A DNA stretch of 64,000 nt from Lacrimispora xylanisolvens (GTDB taxonomy: Bacteria > Bacillota > Clostridia > Lachnospirales > Lachnospiraceae): contig NZ_PTJA01000013.1 in the NCBI RefSeq assembly GCF_002934545.1, positions 1 to 64,000 on the forward strand, given 5' to 3'. The translations under genes were made by a program, and so were the position numbers. The notes below the pieces were generated by a model that saw only the letters and a program-made list of their open reading frames with translations, was not told the origin of the DNA and made no database searches. Positions 24,995 through 34,089 of this stretch are shown in pieces; the first letter of the stretch is position 1; each line of letters starts with the position of its first letter.

Positions 24995-26143
24995 ATGGCT
25001 AGGAAAAGCAGCAAAACAGCTCATGTAATGAATCTTCTGGCCGGAGGTGAGGCGGAATCTTCGAAATCAGAGGCTGCTAAGGAAAACCTTGCTGCCAGCC
25101 AGGCAGCTGAGTCAAAAGGGACAATTAAAGAATTGACGGTTCTGGCTCAGCAGGCATCCATACAAATGCAGGATAGTCCCATGTCTCCCAGCCCAATTTC
25201 TATTATTGATCTTTCCTCTTCGGTTCAGGATCCGGTCGCTGAATTAATAAAACAAAAACTGGAAGAAGATGAAAAAAAGGAATTGGGGACTGGATTTTCT
25301 AAGAAAAATGAAGAGGAATCTTTGCCAGATCCTCCTCCTGACTCTGTTTCAGACAATGGAATAAATAATGGGAAAGACTCAACTACAGCAGACAGTGAAG
25401 AGGCTCCCATTGCAGAACAATTTACTGAATCATATGAAAATTCAGTAGATGAGACAGATGTACAGGATATAGATGATCAAAATGAACTAAGTATATCTGA
25501 TGTTAATGATCATGTTCAAATGGACATATTAAGTGTCGATGAAACAGATCAGGCCAGTATGCAAGACTCAGATGTATTGAAACAAACAGATATTGGGGCG
25601 TCTGATGATTCGTCACAACCGAATAAACAGGTTTCTAATGATACGGAGCAACCTAATATTCCGATTTCCCATGAATTAACGCAGGTAGGTCAAATTAACG
25701 ACGAGTTGGCACAGCCTGATAATTATAGTTTCAATGAGCCGACGAAGGCTGATATTCAAATGCCCAGTGAGTCTGCACCTGATATTCAGGATTCCATTGA
25801 GTCAATAGCTCCCCCTATACAAACTGAGGACGTTCCTTCGAATTCTGTTACTGATATTCCTGCCACTCCAAAAGCCTCTAATTTCAAGTATTTGAATGTA
25901 ATGGAGCATGTTGTGGAGAATATCGCCAGGGACTATGTAGGGCGTCTAGGTGGCTGTACCTGCGAACACTGCATTGCTGATGTTACTGCTTTGACGCTTA
26001 ACAAGCTTACTCCTAAATATGTGGTGGTGGAGCCTCCCGCAGCTTCTCCTTTGCTGAACTTTTACTCCAGCCGTTTTGGCCCACAGGTAATTGTAGAATT
26101 AACGAAATCATGTTTTATTGTAAAAGAAAACCCACACCATTAA
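24995..26143 (+). CDS. ComFB-domain protein with long acidic linker, ParA partner
   Basis: 382 residues in three parts. A basic N-terminal peptide (MARKSSKTAHVMNLLAGG) comes first, then about 275 residues of acidic, Ser/Gln/Asp-rich disordered sequence. A C-terminal ComFB domain (296-382) begins with YLNVMEHVVENIA, has C321/C323/C326 (GCTCEHC) and continues DVTALTLNKLTPKYVV. ComFB domains are small helical dimers; from recalled literature, some bind cyclic dinucleotides. A basic N-terminal peptide before a long tether is the layout of many ParA-stimulating partners; this is inference. It is co-transcribed with parA (26 bases apart) and ends in a 4-base overlap with the opposing EAL/HDOD gene. 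Confidence 0.75.
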   Translation: MARKSSKTAHVMNLLAGGEAESSKSEAAKENLAASQAAESKGTIKELTVLAQQASIQMQDSPMSPSPISIIDLSSSVQDPVAELIKQKLEEDEKKELGTGFSKKNEEESLPDPPPDSVSDNGINNGKDSTTADSEEAPIAEQFTESYENSVDETDVQDIDDQNELSISDVNDHVQMDILSVDETDQASMQDSDVLKQTDIGASDDSSQPNKQVSNDTEQPNIPISHELTQVGQINDELAQPDNYSFNEPTKADIQMPSESAPDIQDSIESIAPPIQTEDVPSNSVTDIPATPKASNFKYLNVMEHVVENIARDYVGRLGGCTCEHCIADVTALTLNKLTPKYVVVEPPAASPLLNFYSSRFGPQVIVELTKSCFIVKENPHH

Positions 26144-26155
26144 GTGTGGGCTTTC
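26126..26155. terminator. Bidirectional terminator over two converging stops
   Basis: A 12-bp stem (26126-26137 with 26144-26155, one G-U) spans the overlapping stop codons of the ComFB and EAL/HDOD genes. A-rich sequence lies to the left and T-rich to the right. It should end the 26 kb fla/che operon. Confidence 0.8.
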
Positions 26156-27423
26156 TTGCTTACGGGAATATCTGTTTCCTGATCTGCGCTGACCGTTAAA
26201 CCGTTCCATATTTCATTCACAGCTTCCACGCAGTCCATATAAGTCTGTGCAAGCTGTCCGGAAGGTATATTGAGTTTTTCGGAAAGCTGCTTGACTTTTT
26301 TCCATTCTGCGCTTTCATAGCTAAGAATGAGTTCATATAGTTCACCGCAGATGCCTTCTTTTTTGATAAGGGCATCTTTTATTTCCTGGGCAACCGGAAC
26401 TTCTTCCAGTATTTCCTCCAAAGGTGCATTGATCATATATTGAAGTGTTGAGAACATACCCATCATATAGACTTCTGAACGGATAATCGGAAGATCCTTA
26501 ATGTGATCTGAAATCGTCATTGCAAAATTTGCTCTGAGGAAAGACAGTTTCATCATTGCTTCCAAGGATTCCTCATTATCAATGTCATTGTTGAAGCTTA
26601 ATAAATATACCCATTGCTTCAACTGGCTGATCCCCATGGTAACAAGTGCCTGACGTATGGAGGAGACTCTTCGGCGAAGAGCAAAGTATGCGGAATTAAC
26701 GATCTTAAGAAGGGCATAGCTTAATGCGGCATCTCTGCTTATCACTTCTTCGATCTTTTCTATATCCGGTTCATCTTTGGAGACCTCTACCACCAGCTGG
26801 AAAAAGTTTCCTTCTAAGAATTCCATACGGTTTACTTTTCCAGCCATAGCCTCTGCAACATAGCTTCCTTCTGCGTAATCAGCGCCTACCTCGATTGCAA
26901 GTTCATAATCAGCCATGGAGCTGACGCCTGTTACGATACACTTCTTATCAAAACCCTTCATTGTATTAATAAGGTTTTTTAAAGAACTGCGTTCTTTTCC
27001 TTCCTGCTTGTTTCTGATGTCAATCTTTATGTAAGTAACATAATCCAGCATGGAAAAATATTTGGGAGAGAACTGGAAGTCGTTGATGGCAAATACATAC
27101 CCCTCTGCCCTGTATTTTCTTATGATAGTTGGAGACAGTGGGTGAATCATGACATGATCTTCAATCTGAATCACCATCTTGTCTTTATCAAATATCTTTG
27201 GTGTATTCCGGAATAACAATGAAGGAGTAAAAGTAACAAAAGTAAGCTTATCATGGAAAATGCTTTCTGTATTCTGCATCAAAAATCCTGCAATTGTGTC
27301 AGCTGCGGCTACGTCGGAGCTACTGTAAAGAGAATCATAATCCTTCTGAAACAATACTTCATAGCCGATAATCCTGTCCTCCTTCAACGCCTTAATAGGC
27401 TGCCGGGTGACATACTTATCCAT
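26140..27423 (-). CDS. EAL-HDOD protein (YuxH type)
   Basis: 427 residues. The N-terminal EAL-like domain (about 1-200) begins YVTRQPIKALKEDRIIGYEVLFQ; EVL replaces EAL, and the usual metal ligands are not apparent, so diguanylate hydrolysis is doubtful. The HDOD domain (about 205-400) contains ALSYALLKIVNSAYFALRR and lacks HD catalytic residues. YuxH-type proteins are regulatory and often tied to motility. It is the last gene of the fla/che operon and overlaps cheV by 8 bases. It can also be expressed with cheV from the internal SigD promoter. Confidence 0.8.
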   Translation of the reverse strand: MDKYVTRQPIKALKEDRIIGYEVLFQKDYDSLYSSSDVAAADTIAGFLMQNTESIFHDKLTFVTFTPSLLFRNTPKIFDKDKMVIQIEDHVMIHPLSPTIIRKYRAEGYVFAINDFQFSPKYFSMLDYVTYIKIDIRNKQEGKERSSLKNLINTMKGFDKKCIVTGVSSMADYELAIEVGADYAEGSYVAEAMAGKVNRMEFLEGNFFQLVVEVSKDEPDIEKIEEVISRDAALSYALLKIVNSAYFALRRRVSSIRQALVTMGISQLKQWVYLLSFNNDIDNEESLEAMMKLSFLRANFAMTISDHIKDLPIIRSEVYMMGMFSTLQYMINAPLEEILEEVPVAQEIKDALIKKEGICGELYELILSYESAEWKKVKQLSEKLNIPSGQLAQTYMDCVEAVNEIWNGLTVSADQETDIPVSKKAHT

Positions 27424-28336
27424 TCGTCTTCCTCCTCTGAAGCAAGTGATCGATTACTTCTACCAGATGGGCGATTTCCGGCTTGCTCAGCTGTTCATCC
27501 GCTCCCAACTGCTTTCCCTTTATCATCAGTTCCTGATTAATCATGGAAGAGAAAATAACCAAAGGAATATGTTTTAATTTTTTATCTTCTTTCACCAGCT
27601 TTGTAAGACGGTGCCCATCCATCTCAGGCATCTCGATGTCTGTAATAATCAGGCTTACCTTCTCATCTAAATCTGAATCATCTCTTATCTGGCTTAAATA
27701 ATTCCATGCTTCCTGGCCATTATTTTTAAAAGTCAGATTTTCATATCCTGCTTTTCTCAGAGCAGCTTCAATCATCTTTGTTAAAAGAATGGAATCTTCT
27801 GCAATCAGTATCGGATTGGTAACAGAAGTTCTCTTTCCCAGTTTATTAATATCATCGATCTGGATTCCGGTCTCAGGAGCAATGTCAGCAACAATTTTTT
27901 CAAAGTCAAGGATTGTAACAAGATCAGTTCCGCACTGAGCGATTCCAGTTGCCACGCCTTCATCTCCACGGCTTATGGTATCATCTGGTTTCTGAATATT
28001 CTTCCAGGAAATACGGCTGATACCAACTACGCTGTGAACACGGAAAGCAATGTGCAGCTTGTTGAAATTGGTGATAATAAACAGATCTTTGCCTTGTTTT
28101 TCACCTTTACTGCCAGTAAGGTAATAAGGGAGATCAATGACTGTAAGAAGAAGATCCCTTGGTTTAAAAATACCCTCTACAGCTGGGTGGGCATGAGGGA
28201 TGGGTTTCACCTTATCTGACATCATAATCTCGCGTACTTTCGCAACGTTAATTCCATATAACTCACCATAAATGGTGAATTCCATTATTTCAATTTCATT
28301 CGTCCCTGATTCTAATAAAATCTCTGTTTCTGCCAT
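27416..28336 (-). CDS. cheV: Chemotaxis coupling protein CheV
   Basis: 306 residues. A CheW-like domain (about 12-155: EFTIYGELYGINVAKVREI...GIFKPRDLLLTVIDLPYYL) is joined to a receiver domain (about 175-300) with the phospho-site in IITDIEMPEMDG and a conserved Lys (LSKPE). It couples receptors to CheA and is thought to assist adaptation when phosphorylated. A SigD promoter is just upstream, so it may be expressed apart from the main operon. Confidence 0.93.
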   Translation of the reverse strand: MAETEILLESGTNEIEIMEFTIYGELYGINVAKVREIMMSDKVKPIPHAHPAVEGIFKPRDLLLTVIDLPYYLTGSKGEKQGKDLFIITNFNKLHIAFRVHSVVGISRISWKNIQKPDDTISRGDEGVATGIAQCGTDLVTILDFEKIVADIAPETGIQIDDINKLGKRTSVTNPILIAEDSILLTKMIEAALRKAGYENLTFKNNGQEAWNYLSQIRDDSDLDEKVSLIITDIEMPEMDGHRLTKLVKEDKKLKHIPLVIFSSMINQELMIKGKQLGADEQLSKPEIAHLVEVIDHLLQRRKTNG

Positions 28337-28388
28337 ACTTTTTCTCCTTTATCCCAATATAATCCAGCAAAAACAACTGCCTGCTAAT

Positions 28389-28416
28389 TTATCGGCAACT
28401 TTCTGCCAGTTCATAA
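28389..28416 (-). promoter_or_regulatory. Internal SigD promoter before cheV
   Basis: Minus strand TTAT (28413-28416), 16-base spacer, perfect GCCGATAA (28389-28396), in the 83-base gap between cheD and cheV. Confidence 0.65.
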
Positions 28417-28419
28417 TGT

Positions 28420-28902
28420 TTACAAAACAATTTCTGCTCTGCCGTAAGTTCTGATTTTAACCTGCCCCGTGCTTACATCCATAGACATGGTGCGTGCATA
28501 GTTTTCTCCAACGTCCAAAGCGGCAAGCCGGATCCCCTCTTTTTGGAGAATCTGTTTTACGCTTATAATATTGCGGGCTCCGATATTGCCAAGGGTACTA
28601 TTTCCCTGCAATTCGAACATTTTTGCCCCCCCTGCAATCTTTGCGATCAATCTTGGTTTTCTTGCGCCCAGGATTTCTATCTTTCTAAATGTCTCAGCAA
28701 GTCCTGTATCTGCATACTTAAATATATTTCCGTCTCCTGATCCGTATACTTCCGGAAGCATGATATGCACAAGCGCTCCCAGCTTTATCATGGGATCATA
28801 TAAACAGATTCCAATGCAGGACCCCAGCGCATAGGTGATCAGTGTCCCCTCCTGCCTGGCAAATTTCATGTCCGCAATTCCCACTGTTATCTGTTTATCC
28901 AT
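28420..28902 (-). CDS. cheD: Chemoreceptor deamidase CheD
   Basis: 160 residues. The active-site segment ALGSCIGICLYD holds the catalytic Cys, and the His follows in GALVHIMLP. Later motifs KIAGGAKMF and IGARN are typical. CheD deamidates receptor glutamines and stimulates CheC. It overlaps cheC by 8 bases. Confidence 0.93.
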   Translation of the reverse strand: MDKQITVGIADMKFARQEGTLITYALGSCIGICLYDPMIKLGALVHIMLPEVYGSGDGNIFKYADTGLAETFRKIEILGARKPRLIAKIAGGAKMFELQGNSTLGNIGARNIISVKQILQKEGIRLAALDVGENYARTMSMDVSTGQVKIRTYGRAEIVL

Positions 28903-29521
28903 TTACAATCCCCAGCTTTTCCATTAAAAAGTTCAATGACATAATATCCGGCATCATCAATAAGTCACTGTGTAGGACTTTTCCTCCTATTATAAACTGT
29001 CCGCTTATCATCATCATCTTATCTGTCTGATATCCAAATTCCACCATTGGAACACTTAAGATACCACCCAGCATGTTGACTGCAATATCCGGTACGGAAA
29101 GATTAATTGTAACTTCACTTAAAGTTGACATTGCGTTTACATAAGATGAGATAATAATATTGCCGATTTCTTCCAGTGCGGAGGTCTCTAAAACATTGAG
29201 CTGGTAATAGTCTTCAATCTCCTGCTGCATAACACTGGATAAAACCTCATTAATAAAATCCATTTTTAAAATAAAGAGCATTAAACCGTTGATTTCTCCT
29301 GTCATCTTTACCAGGATCGCTGCCACAATTTCCTCCGGATCTCCCAGAAATTTAATGGCCTCATTGTATCCCAGTATCTGAACATCGGGAAGTGTCATAC
29401 GAACGGTCTTGTTCAGCATAGAAGAAAGCGCAGTAGCTGCATTACCTGTACCAATACTGCCTATCTCCCGGATCAGATCCAGCCCAAGCCCATTCATTTC
29501 GTCATAACGTGTTATTTTCAT
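28895..29521 (-). CDS. cheC: CheY-P phosphatase CheC with one altered active site
   Basis: 208 residues with two CheC-type half sites of the form D/S-x3-E-x2-N-x22-P. The second is intact (S114, E118, N121, P144). The first has D15, E19 and P45, but position 22 is Ser instead of Asn (REIGSIGTGNAA). It probably keeps CheY-P phosphatase activity through the second site only. The start at 29521 follows AGAGGGCG; the earlier ATG at 29539 has no ribosome site. Confidence 0.92.
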   Translation of the reverse strand: MKITRYDEMNGLGLDLIREIGSIGTGNAATALSSMLNKTVRMTLPDVQILGYNEAIKFLGDPEEIVAAILVKMTGEINGLMLFILKMDFINEVLSSVMQQEIEDYYQLNVLETSALEEIGNIIISSYVNAMSTLSEVTINLSVPDIAVNMLGGILSVPMVEFGYQTDKMMMISGQFIIGGKVLHSDLLMMPDIMSLNFLMEKLGIVNG

Positions 29522-29554
29522 ATGATCGCCCTCTTTCATCGAACTCTGCGATAT

Positions 29555-30328
29555 TTATCGCAGAGAATTTATTGTCGATTCAACTTCATCGGAAGTCTGT
29601 ACCATCTTAAGAGCATAGGAGTATGCTCTCTGGGCCTCCATCATTTTTGTCATCTCCAATGCAAAATCTGTACCGGACTGCTCCAGTGAACCACTTATCA
29701 CTTTTGCCTTCTCAAGTAGAATGGGAGTCCCGTTAACTGCCGTTGCAGAAAAAACATTGTCTCCTATGGGTTTAAGACCATTGGTATTTGCAAAGGTATA
29801 GATACCAATGGCATGGGGGTCATGTTCTCCCTCCTGCAGTTCCTGGGTTTCTTCTTCCTCTTTCTCACCTTCTTCGGAAGGATAGGATGCCGGCTTTACA
29901 TCATAGGAAATTTCTGCCTGATCCATATTAAGAACCCGTTTCCCATCCACATTGACAAGATAGAATTTGTCCGTTGTCTTTGCAAGGGAAAAACGTCCAT
30001 CCCGCGTATATGTGATTTCTCCGGATACTGGATCCTTCAGCATGAAAAAGCCATCGCCTTGTACAGCGTAATCATGCTCCTGTCCTGTAGTCTGATACGG
30101 CATAGCCGTCATGTTTGTCTTTATCTGATCAATTTTTGATCCGCTTCCGGTCTTTATGTTGGTATCACTAAGTGAATTCCGTGTCTGTGCATAGATCAGA
30201 TCGGAAAACACACTGTATTCCGGTTTAAAACCAACTGTATTTACATTTGCTATATTATTCGATACAACATTCAGCTTCGTCTGCTGATTCATGGCACCCT
30301 GGGCGCCTATGTAAAAGGATTGATTCAT
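29555..30328 (-). CDS. flgG: Distal rod protein, FlgG/FlhP-like
   Basis: 257 residues. The N-terminus is the rod motif (GAMNQQTKLNVVSNNIANVNTVGFKPE) and the C-terminus the matching helix (LEQSGTDFALEMTKMMEAQRAYSYALKMVQTSDE). The pair with the next gene corresponds to flhO-flhP of B. subtilis, or flgF-flgG elsewhere. It is exported by the flagellar system, with no Sec signal. Which of the two is FlgF and which FlgG is decided only by order. Confidence 0.88.
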   Translation of the reverse strand: MNQSFYIGAQGAMNQQTKLNVVSNNIANVNTVGFKPEYSVFSDLIYAQTRNSLSDTNIKTGSGSKIDQIKTNMTAMPYQTTGQEHDYAVQGDGFFMLKDPVSGEITYTRDGRFSLAKTTDKFYLVNVDGKRVLNMDQAEISYDVKPASYPSEEGEKEEEETQELQEGEHDPHAIGIYTFANTNGLKPIGDNVFSATAVNGTPILLEKAKVISGSLEQSGTDFALEMTKMMEAQRAYSYALKMVQTSDEVESTINSLR

Positions 30329-30342
30329 CCGTTGTTCCTCCC

Positions 30343-31146
30343 CTATACTCTGCCAATGTCAGATACTATTTTTCCCATGAGCTGATCATACATCTTAAGC
30401 ACCTGGGCTGCACTCTGGGTAGCTCTCTGACTGGTCATCATGGAGGTCATCTGTTCGATGGGGTCAATATTGGACCGTTCCACTGATTTCCACATAACTC
30501 CACCGTCAACAGCTTTTCCCTCTGCCTGGGTTGTGAAGGTTCCATTATCCCCTTTTACCAGCTGGGCTGTATCATCGAAGTTTACCACCCCAAGCTTTCC
30601 AATCAGCGTTGGTTCCTTTGCCTCCGTATCACCGCCATCTTCATCAGTTTTAAGACCTGTTAAGGGCTCTTCATATATATTCCCGGACTTGTCCACTGTA
30701 ATGTGATTAGAAGTCATTTCAATGGGATTTCCGTCTTCTCCAAGTACCCTTCCTAAGTTTGATAAGCAAAGGTAACCATCCTTATCTACATCAAAAGAGC
30801 CATTTCTTGTATAAAGACGAGTCCCGTCAGCACCTTCGATTGTAAAAAATCCAGACTTTGTTAAAGCAAAGTCCAGATTACCGCCGGTTTCTTCCACATT
30901 TCCCTGATCGAAGCTGGTTTTCACACCTGCTACTGTCTTCAGCATGGAAGCAGTACCAATCGGAGTGTAACTGCTTTTATCCACATTTCCGCTCCTGTAG
31001 AGCATCTCTTCCTTAAATGTGGTGCTGGTCATACGGTCTGATTTAAACCCAGGAGTACTTACGTTTACCATATTGTTACTGATGGTATTTAAATTCCGGT
31101 TCTGATAAAGCATCCCGGAAGCCAGATTATAAAATCCTTGAAACAT
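30343..31146 (-). CDS. flgF: Rod protein, FlgF/FlhO-like
   Basis: 267 residues. The N-terminus (GFYNLASGMLYQNRNLNTISNNMVNVSTPGFKS) and C-terminus (QMTSMMTSQRATQSAAQVLKMYDQLMGK) form the rod-type terminal helices. It lies between sigD and flgG with short gaps, as flhO does near flhP. Confidence 0.85.
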   Translation of the reverse strand: MFQGFYNLASGMLYQNRNLNTISNNMVNVSTPGFKSDRMTSTTFKEEMLYRSGNVDKSSYTPIGTASMLKTVAGVKTSFDQGNVEETGGNLDFALTKSGFFTIEGADGTRLYTRNGSFDVDKDGYLCLSNLGRVLGEDGNPIEMTSNHITVDKSGNIYEEPLTGLKTDEDGGDTEAKEPTLIGKLGVVNFDDTAQLVKGDNGTFTTQAEGKAVDGGVMWKSVERSNIDPIEQMTSMMTSQRATQSAAQVLKMYDQLMGKIVSDIGRV

Positions 31147-31163
31147 CCCGCTATTCCCCTTTC

Positions 31164-31979
31164 CTATTTCCCATTTATAAAATTAGTCAGATTCAGTCTC
31201 AGTTTCTGTATGGCATTGGAGTGAATCTGTGAAATTCTTGGTTCACTGACATTCATGACCCTGGCAATCTCTTTCATATTTAATTCGTCCATATAATACA
31301 AAGAAATAACCTTTTGCTCATTTTCCTTTAAATTATTTATGGCAGATACCAGGATCTGTTTAAATTCTTCCTGAAGATAGTGAGATTCCGGCTGGTCATT
31401 TTCGCTGATAGATGGCAGCTGAACTGTTTTCTTGTTATCATTGCTTCCCTCTAACACCATATCAAGGGATATTACACTATACACATTGGTCTTTCCTAAT
31501 GCTTCCTGGTATTTGTCCAATGATACGTTTAAATATTCGGCAGTTTCTTTTGAGGATGGGAAACGTCCCAGACGGTTACATAATTCCATCACTGTATTGT
31601 CCAGTTCTTTGGCATTTTTTCTGACACTTCTTGGGATCCAGTCCTGTTTTCTTGCCATATCTATAATCATACCACGAATCCGCTTGGAGATATACGTTTC
31701 AAACTTCACATTCATATCAGGATCAAACTTTTCAATCCCATTCATGATCGTCAATACACCTTCATTAACGATATCCTCTATTTGAGCAAAGCTTAAATAG
31801 ACATCACGCATTTGAATTGAAATGCTCTTCACCATATACATATAACACATTACCAGCTCGTGCTTGATTTTAATATCCTTAGTACGCTTATATTTAATTA
31901 GTAAATCTTCATTGGTATATTGGCTTAACTCCTGCTCCATTCCGATTAACACTGCCTTTCTGACATTAACCCCTGTCAA
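31164..31979 (-). CDS. sigD: Flagellar sigma factor SigD (sigma-28/FliA)
   Basis: Up to 271 residues. Region 2 reads IEDIVNEGVLTIMNGIEKFDPDMNVKFETYISKRIRGMIIDMAR; regions 3 and 4 follow, the latter with LNMKEIARVMNVSEPRISQIHSNAIQKLR. It directs RNA polymerase to the late flagellar promoters found in this window. FlgM is its inhibitor. The start is uncertain: TTG at 31979 overlaps the flhA stop (TTGA) with a weak GGAAA upstream, and the ATG at 31940 is the alternative. It is transcribed from the flgB promoter, about 20 kb upstream. Confidence 0.93.
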   Translation of the reverse strand: MTGVNVRKAVLIGMEQELSQYTNEDLLIKYKRTKDIKIKHELVMCYMYMVKSISIQMRDVYLSFAQIEDIVNEGVLTIMNGIEKFDPDMNVKFETYISKRIRGMIIDMARKQDWIPRSVRKNAKELDNTVMELCNRLGRFPSSKETAEYLNVSLDKYQEALGKTNVYSVISLDMVLEGSNDNKKTVQLPSISENDQPESHYLQEEFKQILVSAINNLKENEQKVISLYYMDELNMKEIARVMNVSEPRISQIHSNAIQKLRLNLTNFINGK

Positions 31980-34048
31980 ACGGTAATATTTCCGACTGCC
32001 TGGATCTGAATATTATTTGCAATTTCATTAAATGAAAGAACATAGACATTGGGATAAAACTGCTCGATCAGACGGTAAAAATACAGCCTTACTACCTGAC
32101 TTGTAAGAATTACAGGTTTTTGTTCCAGATCGTTAAACTTCTTAATCTGTTCGCCAAGCTGTCCGATTACTGACTGCATTACCTCAGGACTAAGGGCCAG
32201 ATAAACGCCCTGCTCGCCTTTCGCCATGCTGCTGATAATATTTTTTTCCAGGTCTGCATCCAGAGTCAGAACTTTCATCTGACCTCCATCACAGAACATT
32301 CTGGTAATGGTTCTCTTTAAAGCGATTCTGATATTTTCTGTAATAAGATCGATATCTCTGGTTGTTGAAAGAGCATCCACAATGGTCTCTAAAATGGTTT
32401 CCATATCTTTGATCGGCACACCTTCCTTTAAAAGACTGTTGAGTATCTTTTGGAAGTTGCCGTAGGATAACTGACCTGGGAATAACTCCTCCACAAGTTC
32501 AGGTGAATGTTTCTTAACATTGTCTAACAGCTGCATGATTTCCTGTCTGCCAAGCATCTCATATGCATGCTGCTTAATGGTTTCTGATAAGTGAGTCAGC
32601 ATAACTGACAACGGATCAATAACCGTATATCCATAGATTTCGGCCATCTCTTTGTTTTCAGGCCGGATCCATTTACTGGGAATTCCGTAAGCAGGCTCCA
32701 CAGTTTCAATCCCATCCACTTCACCGGAAAGAACCGGCGGTTCCAGGGCGAGATAATAATCTACAAGGATTTCACCTTTCGCCACTTCTTCGCCTCTGAT
32801 CTTAACCACATACTGGTTGGTATTCAGGCTGGAACTGTCTCTCAATCTGACTGACGGGATGACAAATCCCATGTCCTGAGCATATTGTCTTCTGAAAATG
32901 ACAATCCGGTTAATTAACTTTCCTCCGCTGCCTTCGTCAATCAGTGGAATCAGACTGTAACCGAATTCCAGTTCAATAGGATCTACACTAATCAGTGAAT
33001 ATACATTATTTACATCTCTGTAATAGGATTCTTCGTCTGCTGGTGCCTGCTGGCTCGTATCCTCCATGAAAGCGTTTTGAGACTGCTCCACCTCTCTAAA
33101 AGCTGACTGTTTCACTTTACGCTCCAGCTGATAACCGGTTCCTATGAGCAATACTGCCATAAGACCAAGCTGGAATTTAGGCATTCCAGGAACCAGCATC
33201 AATACCAGCATAACAAACCCTGTGAGCATAATGGCTCTTGGCTGAGCCAAAAACTGTGCAGATACATCTTCATTAAGGCTGCCGTCGGAAACGGCTCTGG
33301 TAACAACCATACCGGTAGCCACTGCGATCATAAGAGAAGGAAGCTGGGATACCAGTCCATCACCTACCGTAGCAATACTATAAATGGTTAAAACCTGGGA
33401 GAAAGGCATATTGGACTGAACAATACCAATGATCGCACCACCAATAAAATTGATGGCGGTAATGATCAATGAAACGATTGCATCGCCCTTTACGAATTTG
33501 GTAGCACCATCCATGGCGCCGTAAAAATCTGCTTCCTTCTGGATTTTATAACGTCTCAGCTTTGCTTCCTGCTCATTGATCAGACCAGAACTTAAATCCG
33601 CATCAATGGCCATCTGCTTTCCTGGCATGGCATCCAGGGTAAATCTGGCTGCTACCTCAGATACACGTTCCGTACCTTTTGTAATAACCAGAAAGTTTAC
33701 TAAAACGATAATCAGGAATATGATAAAACCTACTACAACATTTCCCTGCAATACGAAATCACCGAAGGCCTTAATAACAAGACCGGAAGATCCCATATTG
33801 GTTAAAATGTTACGGGTGGAAGAAACGTTAAGTCCAAGCCGTAACAGTGTGGTAATCAAAAGCAGCGATGGAAATATGGAAAATTCCAACGGCTCCCGAA
33901 TGTTCATGGTTATCAGAAGGATAATCATGGAAAGGGAAATATTTATTATAATCATTACATCCATAAAAAATGGAGGTAATGGGATGATCAAAAGAAGCAC
34001 TATTGTAATGACAAATACTACAACGGAATTTTTAAGTAAAGTCTTCAT
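31976..34048 (-). CDS. flhA: Flagellar type III export protein FlhA
   Basis: 690 residues. About eight membrane helices in the first 310 residues surround the conserved FHIPEP segment (RVSEVAARFTLDAMPGKQMAIDADL). A linker (about 320-350) leads to the cytoplasmic substrate- and chaperone-docking domain (LEFGYSLIPLID, SKWIRPE, TVIDPLSVMLTHL). It couples proton flow to export. flhF and flhG, which usually follow flhA in Firmicutes, are absent; sigD follows at once. Confidence 0.97.
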   Translation of the reverse strand: MKTLLKNSVVVFVITIVLLLIIPLPPFFMDVMIIINISLSMIILLITMNIREPLEFSIFPSLLLITTLLRLGLNVSSTRNILTNMGSSGLVIKAFGDFVLQGNVVVGFIIFLIIVLVNFLVITKGTERVSEVAARFTLDAMPGKQMAIDADLSSGLINEQEAKLRRYKIQKEADFYGAMDGATKFVKGDAIVSLIITAINFIGGAIIGIVQSNMPFSQVLTIYSIATVGDGLVSQLPSLMIAVATGMVVTRAVSDGSLNEDVSAQFLAQPRAIMLTGFVMLVLMLVPGMPKFQLGLMAVLLIGTGYQLERKVKQSAFREVEQSQNAFMEDTSQQAPADEESYYRDVNNVYSLISVDPIELEFGYSLIPLIDEGSGGKLINRIVIFRRQYAQDMGFVIPSVRLRDSSSLNTNQYVVKIRGEEVAKGEILVDYYLALEPPVLSGEVDGIETVEPAYGIPSKWIRPENKEMAEIYGYTVIDPLSVMLTHLSETIKQHAYEMLGRQEIMQLLDNVKKHSPELVEELFPGQLSYGNFQKILNSLLKEGVPIKDMETILETIVDALSTTRDIDLITENIRIALKRTITRMFCDGGQMKVLTLDADLEKNIISSMAKGEQGVYLALSPEVMQSVIGQLGEQIKKFNDLEQKPVILTSQVVRLYFYRLIEQFYPNVYVLSFNEIANNIQIQAVGNITV

Positions 34049-34089
34049 TCTTCTTACACCATTTCTTTCAAGTATCTATGCCGCATTTT

